This document shows positions 24,670 through 32,190 of a DNA stretch of 64,000 nucleotides, one piece after another; position 1 is the stretch's first letter, and every line of letters starts with the position of its first letter. The notes beneath the pieces are model-generated. The model did no database searches. It saw only the letters and a list, made by a program, of their open reading frames with translations, and was not told where the DNA came from. The translations under genes and the position numbers were made by a program. The DNA comes from Bacillota bacterium (lineage in GTDB: Bacteria > Bacillota > Negativicutes > Sporomusales > UBA7701), in contig JAEZJM010000014.1 of NCBI GenBank assembly GCA_023415775.1, positions 1 to 64,000 on the forward strand, in the 5' to 3' direction.

Positions 24670-25767
24670 TTATTTCCCCTCTCTTTTATAAAATGGCCTC
24701 GGGATAACTTCGGCAGCCACCGCCTTGCCGCGGATCTCGACCGCGAGGCCGGTTCCCGGCTTGGCGTACGCGGCCTCCACCAGCGCCATCCCAAGGTTTT
24801 TATCCAATGTCGGCGCATACGAGCCGGTCGTCACAATCCCGATCCGCCGGCCGTCGGCCAGCACCGGATACTCCGCCCGCGCCACGCCGCGTTCGGTCAG
24901 CGCGAACCCCGCGATCTTGCGCGGCGGCCCCGCCTCTTTCTGCGCGGCCAGCACCGCCCGGCCGTTGAAATCCCCTTTATCGAGACTCACGAAGCGGGTC
25001 AGCCCCGCTTCCACCGGCGAAATCGTCGGCGACAGCTCGTGCCCGTAGAGCGGCATGCAGGCCTCGAACCGCAGCGTATCGCGGCACCCCAGGCCGGCTG
25101 GCGCCAGCCCCAGCGGCTCTCCCGCCTCCATGACAGCCTCCCACAGCGCGGCGGCGTCCTCCGGGCGGCAGTATATCTCGAACCCGTCCTCGCCCGTATA
25201 CCCCGTGCGCGACACCATCACCTTCCGCCCGGCCACCTCGGCCACCGGCATAAACCAGTAATAGCCGAGCCGGTCCAGGGGCGCGGAAGTCAGCTTCGCA
25301 ACGATCGCCCTCGCCGCCGGCCCCTGCAGCGCCAGCTCCGCCGTTTCCGCCGACAGGTTGGCGAGCTTCACGTTGAAGCCCGCGCTGTTATCCCGGAGCC
25401 AATCCCAGTCCTTGGCGATGTTCGCGGCGTTGATCACCAGCAGGTAATCCTCGGGCCCGTAGCGATAAATGAGCAGATCGTCTACCGTACCGCCGTCCGG
25501 GTAGCACATCGGCGAATACTGCACCTGGGTATCGGACATCTTCGCCACATCGTTGGTCACCACCTTCTGCAGGTAGGCCAGCGCCTCCGGACCCTTGACC
25601 GACACCTCCCCCATGTGGGACACGTCGAACAGGCCCGCCTGCTCCCGCACCGCCCGGTGCTCGGCAAGGATGCCGCCGTACTGGACAGGCAGCAGCCACC
25701 CCCCGAACTCGACGATCTTGCCGCCGTACTTCAGATGGGTTTCGTATAAGGGCGTCTTCTCGGCCAT
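24670..25767 (-). CDS. gcvT: Aminomethyltransferase (glycine cleavage T protein)
   Basis: The T-protein releases ammonia and transfers the methylene group to tetrahydrofolate. The 365 residues include GGWLLPVQY near the start, DVSHMGEV, the catalytic aspartate region FNVKLANLSAETAELALQGP, SRTGYTGEDGFEIY and the folate-binding C-domain. It is the first gene after the tandem glycine riboswitch. A GGGGGGAG site precedes the ATG at 25767. The leader between the riboswitch terminator and the start (25768-25955) holds no further gene. Confidence 0.95.
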   Translation of the reverse strand: MAEKTPLYETHLKYGGKIVEFGGWLLPVQYGGILAEHRAVREQAGLFDVSHMGEVSVKGPEALAYLQKVVTNDVAKMSDTQVQYSPMCYPDGGTVDDLLIYRYGPEDYLLVINAANIAKDWDWLRDNSAGFNVKLANLSAETAELALQGPAARAIVAKLTSAPLDRLGYYWFMPVAEVAGRKVMVSRTGYTGEDGFEIYCRPEDAAALWEAVMEAGEPLGLAPAGLGCRDTLRFEACMPLYGHELSPTISPVEAGLTRFVSLDKGDFNGRAVLAAQKEAGPPRKIAGFALTERGVARAEYPVLADGRRIGIVTTGSYAPTLDKNLGMALVEAAYAKPGTGLAVEIRGKAVAAEVIPRPFYKREGK

Positions 25768-25955
25768 TGAAACTCTCCCCCCTTGTAAATATAGACTCTC
25801 TCTGGACCAGGATAATTATTAATACGCGCAGTCGTTCCCTCTGGAACCTCCGGGGAAACGCCGCCGCCATTTTTGCCTTCCGGGAGGCATTATGCCCCAG
25901 GCCCCTTACCCGATCGGCGCGTCATGGACAGTCAAAAGTTCCCCACAGAAGAAAA

Positions 25956-25993
25956 GACAGAGACAAACGAGCATCCGCTCCTTTGTCTCTGTC
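25956..25993 (-). terminator. Expression-platform terminator of the glycine riboswitch
   Basis: GACAGAGACAAA (25956-25967) pairs perfectly with TTTGTCTCTGTC (25982-25993), with an inner GAGC/GCTC. On the minus strand the stem is followed by TTTTCTTCTG. It starts right where the second aptamer ends, so the first arm can pair either with the aptamer's closing stem or with the terminator. Glycine binding would favour read-through. Confidence 0.8.
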
Positions 25994-26153
25994 CCTTTTA
26001 CCTGAGAGATTCACCCGTGAGGGTTCTCCTTCGGCGGCGCCGGCGGCGCACTCTCCAGAGGATGGTCCGGCCATGGTCCTTTTGCCTGAGAGTTTAACAA
26101 AGGGTTTACTCCTTCGGCGCCGCTTGCGCGGTCTCTCCCGCGGCCATCATTCC
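25988..26153 (-). promoter_or_regulatory. Tandem glycine riboswitch
   Basis: Read on the minus strand, two glycine aptamers follow one another. Aptamer 1 runs from about 26153 to 26074 and contains GGGAGAGACC, GCGCCGAAGGAGTAA and ACTCTCAGGCAAAAGGACC. Aptamer 2 runs from about 26063 to 25988 and contains GGAGAGTGCGCC, GCCGAAGGAGAA and TCTCTCAGGTAAAAGGGAC. These blocks are the conserved core of the family. The terminator follows directly. It controls the gcvT operon as a genetic ON switch that admits transcription when glycine is abundant. Confidence 0.95.
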
Positions 26154-26244
26154 CTATTTTGTTAATGAATTCCTTCGCTGTCGCCCGCGCTTTTCCTGCG
26201 GTGCGGAAAAAATTCTTTATTTCACAATCCGCCGTCCGCCGGAT

Positions 26245-27024
26245 TTAATACAACTGCGGCCGGCGGTCGGCGAATACCGGCATCCGCCGCCGGATCTCCT
26301 CCCCGGCCGCGAAATCGACATCCACGACCAGGACCTCCTCGCCGGCCTCCGACCCTTCCGCCAGCACCTCGCCCCACGGGTCCACGGCCAATGAATGCCC
26401 GTAGAAAACGTTCGCCTCGTCGCGGCCGACCCGGTTGACGGCAATGACGAACAGCTGATTCTCGATCGCCCGGGCAATATTGAGCGCCCGCCAGTGCGAG
26501 CCCCGCGACGCAGGCCACTCGGCGGGAACGAACAACGTCCGGCACCCATCCAGGGCCATAGCCCGCGGCAGTTCGGTAAACCGCAGGTCATAGCAGATAA
26601 TCATCCCGGCCGGGCCGAAGCTCAGCTCGAAAACCGCCCTGCTGTCGCCGGGAGCGAGATAGCGGTCCTCCGCCATCAGGCCGATGAGGTGGATCTTGCT
26701 ATACTTTGCGACCACTGCGCCGTCGGCGCCGATGGCGTAGCAGGTATTGTAGACCCGTCCGTCCCGCGCCTCGGCAATCGACCCGCTGATAATCTCCACC
26801 CCGTGCCGGCGGGCGAACGCCGTCAGCATCGCCATCGTCGGGCCGTCGGCCGGCTCGGCCAGCCGGTCTATCTCCGCCAGCTTGTAGCCTGTCGTCCACA
26901 TCTCCGGCAACACGAACAGCCTCGCGCCGCGCGCCAGCCCCTCAGCGAGCATCGCTTCGGCCTTGCGGCGGTTGGCGGCCACCTCGCCAAGCGCGATATC
27001 CATCTGCAGCAGCGCCACCTTCAT
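26245..27024 (-). CDS. Carbon-nitrogen hydrolase (nitrilase superfamily, omega-amidase-like)
   Basis: The 259-residue cytoplasmic amidase has the Glu-Lys-Cys triad of the superfamily: E41 in VLPEMWTTGY, K110 in YSKIHLIG and C144 in MIICYDLRF. The DLRFTELPRAMALDG region is typical of the omega-amidase/YafV branch, which hydrolyses 2-oxoglutaramate-type amides. The real substrate is open. It lies upstream of the glycine riboswitch in the same direction, outside its control. GAGAGGAGAG precedes the ATG. Confidence 0.85.
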   Translation of the reverse strand: MKVALLQMDIALGEVAANRRKAEAMLAEGLARGARLFVLPEMWTTGYKLAEIDRLAEPADGPTMAMLTAFARRHGVEIISGSIAEARDGRVYNTCYAIGADGAVVAKYSKIHLIGLMAEDRYLAPGDSRAVFELSFGPAGMIICYDLRFTELPRAMALDGCRTLFVPAEWPASRGSHWRALNIARAIENQLFVIAVNRVGRDEANVFYGHSLAVDPWGEVLAEGSEAGEEVLVVDVDFAAGEEIRRRMPVFADRRPQLY

Positions 27025-27134
27025 GTCATTCTCTCCTCTCGCCTGGCAGCCCTTATTCCTACATAATAATATACGCCGCCGGCAGCTAATTCCTGCCGAC
27101 GGCAGCGATTTTTTCCCGCGGCAATCGTCTCTTT

Positions 27135-27189
27135 CCTCCTAACAGACGCGCCCCACGGCCGAAGCCGCAGGGCGCGTCTGTTGAGGAGG
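27135..27189. terminator. Long inverted repeat between the amidase and transporter genes
   Basis: AACAGACGCGCCC (27141-27153) and GGGCGCGTCTGTT (27170-27182) are perfect 13-bp arms. They extend by CCTCCT/AGGAGG across a one-base bulge and have an internal CGGC/GCCG loop stem. It lies at the 3' end of the tctA gene and probably ends the long catabolic operon, though no T tract follows on the minus strand. Confidence 0.5.
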
Positions 27190-27238
27190 GGTTGGTAGGG
27201 GGCTTGTTTATATTGGAATGTGCTGGCCGTTTAGGGGA

Positions 27239-28765
27239 TCAGCACGGGGAATCCGGCTCTTTCGCCTTCGTCCGGCACGCCTTGCATACTCTAATGGCCA
27301 TCGGGACTATGAAGAAAAGCAATGTGGCCGTTAAAAAACCCAAGGCGATCGGTTTCTGCAAAAAGATCATCGGGTCGCCGTTCGAAATATCGAAAGCCTG
27401 CCTGGCTGACATCTCAAGACGGGGGGTGAGAATAAAAGCCATCAGGAAGGGCGCGACAGGGTATTTGTAACGGCAGAAGAAGTACCCAACAACGCCGAAG
27501 ATGATCATCAGCCAGATGTCGAACACATTGTTGTTGGCGGAGTAGGCCGACACGATGCAAAGCACGATAATAATCGGCGTCATAATCACCGGCGGAACCC
27601 GCAGAGCTCGTACCATCAGGGGGATGCTGAGAGCGGCGATTATCATGCAGACAAGATTGCCGGTATACATCGAAGCGATTAGGCCCCAGGCAAGATCGGG
27701 GTGCTCCGTGAACAAAAGCGGTCCGGGGGTTATTCCCCACATCATCAGGCCGCCGAGCAAAATCGCCGCCGTACCTGAGCTGGGAATACCGAGCGAAAGC
27801 AGCGGCGCAAAAGCGCCGGCCGCCGCTCCGTTGTTGGCGGCTTCGGGGGCCGCCACGCCTTCCAGCGCGCCTTTACCCATGTTTTCTTTATTTTTGCCGA
27901 TGCGAGTTTCCAGGACATAGGACAAAAAAGAGGCGGTAGTGGTGCCTGCCCCCGGTATGCAGCCGATAAAGGTACCGAGCACGCCGCTAAGAATAGTCGG
28001 CCGGAATATCTGTTTAATCTCCGCGAAGTTAAGATAGTTACTCCGCAAGGTCAGTTTTTCTGTGGTCTTAAACTTGTAGCCCTCTTTTTGCAGGGCCATA
28101 TCGATTATCTCGTTCATCCCCAACAGGCCAATTACCAAAGGAATAAAGTCGATGCCGTTCAAAAGCTCCATGACCCCAAACACGAACCGCGGTCTGCCGG
28201 CGGCCAGATCAAGGCCCACCGTCGCCAGCAGGATACCCATGCAAGTAGCCAATAATCCTTTCAGCGGGTCATCGCCCAGAAGCCAGCCGATCGCCGTCAT
28301 CGCAAGCAGAATGACCATCGTCATTTCCGCCGGCCCGAACGCCAGGCCTATATCGGCAAGCATAGGGCCCATGAAAGTGAGGATGGCAACACCGATAAAC
28401 CCGGCTACGAACGAGGACCAGTTGGAAACTGCCAAAGCCTTTCCGGCTTTGCCCTTCAGGGTAAGCTGATAACCGTCGAGCGCGGTCATTACCGCCGGGG
28501 GATCGCCGGGAATATTGATTAGTATGGCTGTGAACGACCCGGCGTACATCGTGGAATAATAAAGTGCTGCCAGCATGATAATCGCCGTAGTGGGATCCAT
28601 CTTAAAAGTAAGCGGCAGCAGTAGGGCTACACCCATCACGGCGCCGATGCCAGGCAAGGCGCCGATGAACATGCCCATGACCGCCCCGGCAAGCGCTGCT
28701 AAAATGTTGTCGGCCGTCAATGCGATCGCGAAACCGTTAAGTAGATGCTGAAAAATGCTTTCCAC
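27239..28765 (-). CDS. Tripartite tricarboxylate transporter, large permease TctA (copy 2)
   Basis: The 508-residue protein has 11-12 membrane helices and the TctA signatures: GALPGIGAVMGVALLLPLTF near the N-terminus and the mirrored GCIPGAGTTTASFLSY mid-chain, with PEAANNGAAAGAFAPLLSLG. It forms the ion-driven permease with TctB and takes a di- or tricarboxylate or similar acid from the periplasmic TctC. The start is a GTG at 28765 with GGGGG upstream. It is the last gene of the array, next to its TctB and TctC. Confidence 0.9.
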   Translation of the reverse strand: MESIFQHLLNGFAIALTADNILAALAGAVMGMFIGALPGIGAVMGVALLLPLTFKMDPTTAIIMLAALYYSTMYAGSFTAILINIPGDPPAVMTALDGYQLTLKGKAGKALAVSNWSSFVAGFIGVAILTFMGPMLADIGLAFGPAEMTMVILLAMTAIGWLLGDDPLKGLLATCMGILLATVGLDLAAGRPRFVFGVMELLNGIDFIPLVIGLLGMNEIIDMALQKEGYKFKTTEKLTLRSNYLNFAEIKQIFRPTILSGVLGTFIGCIPGAGTTTASFLSYVLETRIGKNKENMGKGALEGVAAPEAANNGAAAGAFAPLLSLGIPSSGTAAILLGGLMMWGITPGPLLFTEHPDLAWGLIASMYTGNLVCMIIAALSIPLMVRALRVPPVIMTPIIIVLCIVSAYSANNNVFDIWLMIIFGVVGYFFCRYKYPVAPFLMAFILTPRLEMSARQAFDISNGDPMIFLQKPIALGFLTATLLFFIVPMAIRVCKACRTKAKEPDSPC

Positions 28766-28780
28766 ACAAATCGCCCCCTT

Positions 28781-29206
28781 CTACAGTGTCAGCAGGCCGG
28801 TAGGAAACGGTACCTGCAACCAGCTTGCGAACACTGCCCAGACGAACACGGTAACCGCCGCCGCCATAAAGAGGGAAAACTTATAGGAATATGACCCCTG
28901 ATTGACAAGCCAAAATGCAACGAATACGAACACCGCGGGCAGGAACCCGATAACATAGATAGCCAAAGCACAAGCAATAATCGCCGCAATTGGAAAAATC
29001 GCTCTAAGGTCGACCTGCTCGGCCTCCTTATCTTTTCTGCCCAGTCTGGCAATAGCGATAATAACCGCCAGACAGCCGAAAATCACCGGCAGAAACCCGG
29101 GGCCGGGTCCCTTGTTAAGCCAAAACCCATAGCTGAACCAGCCGTAAGCCGCCCAGAATGCGCCGACCAACCCGCAAATCAGTGCTATCACTCGATCAGC
29201 GTTCAT
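28781..29206 (-). CDS. Tripartite tricarboxylate transporter, small permease TctB (copy 2)
   Basis: The 141-residue protein has four hydrophobic segments and the TctB start NADRVIALICGLVGAFWA. The second ATG (29206) is preferred because GGGAGG lies directly before the first. It sits between the matching tctC and tctA. Confidence 0.85.
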   Translation of the reverse strand: MNADRVIALICGLVGAFWAAYGWFSYGFWLNKGPGPGFLPVIFGCLAVIIAIARLGRKDKEAEQVDLRAIFPIAAIIACALAIYVIGFLPAVFVFVAFWLVNQGSYSYKFSLFMAAAVTVFVWAVFASWLQVPFPTGLLTL

Positions 29207-29275
29207 CGCCATCCTCCCTTATCTTCGGCGGGAGCGAGGGTGGGCCGGCCAATGGCCGATCCACCCTCTCGCTTA

Positions 29276-30265
29276 CTATTTGACCAGTCCTACCTCCTGC
29301 GCGATCTGGTGGAGTCTTGCTTCTTCGGCCTTATGATATTTCGCGTACTCGTCTGCGTCCATAAACTTGCTGGTCAGCATAAACTTTTCACAGTAATCTT
29401 TTTTCCACTGTTCGGTTTCCGTTATTTTTTTCAGGGTATCGGACCAGAACTTTACAGCTTCTTTGGGCATATCCGGCGGCCCCATAACGGAACGGAACTG
29501 CTGGAAAGCAACTTTGGGATACCCTAATTCGGCAAACGTGGGCACATCCTTGAATATCCCCTTAAGTCGCTCGGTAGAAAAAGCCGCTATAGGGCGCATC
29601 TTGTTGGCCTGAACCTGCCCGGCAAACTCGTTCGGGTTGAAGATGCCGACGTCAACATGACCTCCAAGGACGGCCGCCAGCGCGTCGCCGGAGCTGTTAA
29701 AAGCAACCCATTTAAACTTCGAGCCGGTCTCCTTGTTGATGAGCCCCCAGCAGAGATGATCCTCGCTGCCCATCCCCACGCCGCCGATTGTGACCGTTTC
29801 CGGTTTTTCTTTGACGGCCTTCAACAGATCGGCAAAAGTCTTGTAGGGACTATCGGCTTTTACGGCAATCAGCACGTCGTCCATAGCCAGGTTGGCGATC
29901 GGCGTCATCATCGCCGCCTTTACCTCGGCCTTATTGACGACAGCGGACAAAGCATGCCCCGAATTCATCGTCATCAGGGTATACTTATCGCCTTTCTTCG
30001 AGAAGACATAGGCATTGCCTATCGCCCCCGAGCCACCCGGCTTGTTGATAATGGTAACCGCCTGGTCGGTGAATTTGTTCTTGGTGGCTATCTCGGCGAT
30101 CGTCCGGGCGATAATATCGCTGCCGCCGCCGGCGCTGTAGGGAACAACGAACTCTATCGGCTTGTCGGGGTATTTCGCCGCCGGTTTGGACTGTTGCGAT
30201 CCGCACCCGGCGACCAGGGCCACGGTTAGGATAACTGCGAGAGCCAGAATCCAGTTTTTTTTCAT
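29276..30265 (-). CDS. Tripartite tricarboxylate transporter substrate-binding protein TctC (copy 2)
   Basis: The 329-residue extracytoplasmic solute receptor of the Bug/TctC family. It has a lipoprotein signal (LVAGC lipobox near residue 21), then YPDKPIEFVVPYSAGGGSDI, the usual N-terminal signature of the family. The binding pocket is built by two domains that close on a carboxylate. The ligand cannot be read from sequence. It shares an operon with the unrecognised Fe-S module immediately upstream. Confidence 0.9.
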   Translation of the reverse strand: MKKNWILALAVILTVALVAGCGSQQSKPAAKYPDKPIEFVVPYSAGGGSDIIARTIAEIATKNKFTDQAVTIINKPGGSGAIGNAYVFSKKGDKYTLMTMNSGHALSAVVNKAEVKAAMMTPIANLAMDDVLIAVKADSPYKTFADLLKAVKEKPETVTIGGVGMGSEDHLCWGLINKETGSKFKWVAFNSSGDALAAVLGGHVDVGIFNPNEFAGQVQANKMRPIAAFSTERLKGIFKDVPTFAELGYPKVAFQQFRSVMGPPDMPKEAVKFWSDTLKKITETEQWKKDYCEKFMLTSKFMDADEYAKYHKAEEARLHQIAQEVGLVK

Positions 30266-30300
30266 TTCTACCTCTCTCCTTCGTTCTTACCTTACTGTGG

Positions 30301-30924
30301 TCAGTCGGCGAATTCCTGAATCAGCTCGGCAGCGCGCACCGGGTTGAACACCCCGCAAATACACGGTCTGGCCAGCATTTCGCCCGCTTTCTCCGGGCTG
30401 AGCTGCTTGCGCTTCACTTGGCCTGCCAGTTCAAGGATCAGGTTGAACGACACCAGGCCATGCCCGCACATCGTCGCCACCTCCTGCACTTTTTTATCGG
30501 GCAGCCTCTCCGTTTTGCCCCAGATTCCCAGGGAGCCCACGATCGTATGCGGCGTCAGGCCCACCTGTTCGCAGCATTCCTCCACCTTGTGCATCAGCCC
30601 CGACACGGTCACGCATAGGCCAAGGTCGGCCTCCTTAAGATCCTTGAGAACAGCGATCACCTGCTCGCGGCTGCGGAAAACGCCGTGAACCAACTCGTTT
30701 TCGACAATAATCTCCTTCACCTTGTCCGCTCCGCCCAGCGAAAACCGGCTGCCGCCTTTCGAATCGCCGATATTCACCGGATTATGGCGCGCGAGGATCT
30801 CGAACACCTTATCCAGCTTGGGCTTGCTGCCAGCCGACGTCAGACCGCTGGAGGGCATCGCGAAAACGACGAAATCCTGTTCTAGCGACTCAAGGCTGCC
30901 TTGGCGGTGTAATGTGTGTGTCAT
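30301..30924 (-). CDS. Unknown protein paired with a ferredoxin-domain protein
   Basis: I do not recognise this 207-residue protein. It is soluble, with no signal or membrane segment. Visible features are FVVFAMPSSGLTSAGS, then GDSKGGSRFSLGGADKV, then a run of cysteines: LGLCVTV, VEECCEQVG, ATMCGHGLVSFN and a C-terminal RPCICGVFNPVRAAELI. The last CXC with following FNP could bind a metal or cluster. The gene lies 9 bp after the ferredoxin-domain gene with its own AGGAGG site, so the two products probably act together. Their position between two transporter sets suggests a role in breaking down the imported acid. Confidence 0.6.
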   Translation of the reverse strand: MTHTLHRQGSLESLEQDFVVFAMPSSGLTSAGSKPKLDKVFEILARHNPVNIGDSKGGSRFSLGGADKVKEIIVENELVHGVFRSREQVIAVLKDLKEADLGLCVTVSGLMHKVEECCEQVGLTPHTIVGSLGIWGKTERLPDKKVQEVATMCGHGLVSFNLILELAGQVKRKQLSPEKAGEMLARPCICGVFNPVRAAELIQEFAD

Positions 30925-30933
30925 GATGTCCTC

Positions 30934-31644
30934 CTATTCCACAAAGGGCCGGCCAAGGCCCACGTTAATCTTTGCATTCGGGCGGAAATAAGTCTTCGCC
31001 TCACGAAGCGTCGCCAGCATCGGCCAGCGGACCTCAAGCCCGGCCCGGCAAGCCACGTCAACGCAGAACACCGTCTCCAGCGTCTCGCCCGTCGTGCGGA
31101 TAACCTCCAGCACCGCCAGCAGTTCGCTTTCCGGAATGGCAACCTCGATAATCGCCGACAGCACCTTCTCGTCGCGGATCTCCGGCGGAAGTTCGCCGGT
31201 AACGGGATTAATCAGGTTGGTCAGCGGATTCTTTGGCTCGAACTCGACCCCGTAGCGGGCCAGCGCCATCGAAAGCTTCTCAAGTTCTCTGAGCCGCGCC
31301 CCGATACCGGGCCGGCCGATCTCGAGGGCGATGCCCACAAACCCGCGTTTGAACCGCCCGGTAACATCGTTTGTCTTGATTTCCTCCGTGCCGCGGCCGG
31401 CAAGGCCGGTCTCCTTATGAATATTCAGCGGATCGCTGTAGATGGCCCGCACGGCGCGCGGCCACTCCAGCGGCTGCTGCTCGATGGCGTCCACCGGACA
31501 GACGGCGACCCGGCGGCATACCCCGCACTCGACGCACTCGTCGAGCGCGATGCGGGCGCACGCCTCATCCATAACGATTGCGCCCGCCGGGCAATAGGGA
31601 AGGCAACTGCCGCAACCGACACACTTTTCCTGATCAATTTTCAC
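30934..31644 (-). CDS. 4Fe-4S ferredoxin-domain protein with an uncharacterised C-terminal domain
   Basis: The 236 residues begin with two clusters' worth of cysteines: CVGCGSCLPYCPAGAI (CX2CX2CX3C) and CVECGVCRRVAVCPVDAI (CX2CX2CX4C, a slightly widened motif). From residue 60 on is a domain I do not recognise, with KETGLAGRGTEEIKTNDVTG, then FKRGFVGIALEIGRPGIGARL, and a possible ACT-like fold with FCVDVACRAGLEV. The start is a GTG with GAGGAGG upstream. It is probably an electron-transfer or reductase component working with the next gene's product. A link to reductases of N-heterocycles is only a guess. Confidence 0.65.
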   Translation of the reverse strand: MKIDQEKCVGCGSCLPYCPAGAIVMDEACARIALDECVECGVCRRVAVCPVDAIEQQPLEWPRAVRAIYSDPLNIHKETGLAGRGTEEIKTNDVTGRFKRGFVGIALEIGRPGIGARLRELEKLSMALARYGVEFEPKNPLTNLINPVTGELPPEIRDEKVLSAIIEVAIPESELLAVLEVIRTTGETLETVFCVDVACRAGLEVRWPMLATLREAKTYFRPNAKINVGLGRPFVE

Positions 31645-31684
31645 AGCTCTTTCCTCCTCACTGACGCAAATCTATCGACTCGCG

Positions 31685-32152
31685 TCACTTATACGACTTT
31701 CGCGGTACCTCGTCCCAGCGGTAATGCCGGCCCCGCTTCGGCGCCCAATCGTCTGCGCCGTGCTCGCCGATCATCGCCAGGTTATGCGCCAGATCCTCAT
31801 GGTTGGCCTTCAATGGCGCCAGCAGCCCGCACTCCCGAAACGCGCCGCACTCCCAGCAGCCGGCGTAGTTCTTCTCCGTGGCGCACTTCCGCACCGCGCA
31901 GCCCGGTTTGCCGCCGCCGTCGCCGCATAGGTTGCGGCATTCCAGCCCTTTTATCGCCTGCAGCACGGCGGCGAACGTCGGATAGGCTGCGAAAGCGGCG
32001 TTGCCGCCGGCCTTGTACGCAGCATACTTATCGAAGTTCAGGTCTGCCAACAGGCGCTCCAGTTTGCCCACTGTTTCGTACAGCGCCCGGTTGGCCGGAA
32101 TGCAGTCCTGGCAGTACAGCCCGCAGCACGCCGTGTAATTTTTGTCCGTCAT
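31685..32152 (-). CDS. DUF3795-like cysteine-rich protein
   Basis: The 155-residue protein begins YTACCGLYCQDCIPANR, the usual opening of DUF3795 proteins. Further cysteine groups are LECRNLCGDGGGKPGCAVRKC and YAGCWECGAFRECGLL. Thirteen cysteines in total suggest one or two metal or Fe-S centres. The biochemical role of the family is not established. The gene is co-directional with the Fe-S module and the amidohydrolase. An AGGAGG site precedes the ATG. Confidence 0.75.
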   Translation of the reverse strand: MTDKNYTACCGLYCQDCIPANRALYETVGKLERLLADLNFDKYAAYKAGGNAAFAAYPTFAAVLQAIKGLECRNLCGDGGGKPGCAVRKCATEKNYAGCWECGAFRECGLLAPLKANHEDLAHNLAMIGEHGADDWAPKRGRHYRWDEVPRKSYK

Positions 32153-32190
32153 CGGTTATCCTCCTGCGACCCCATCCTGCCGGCTGCCCG

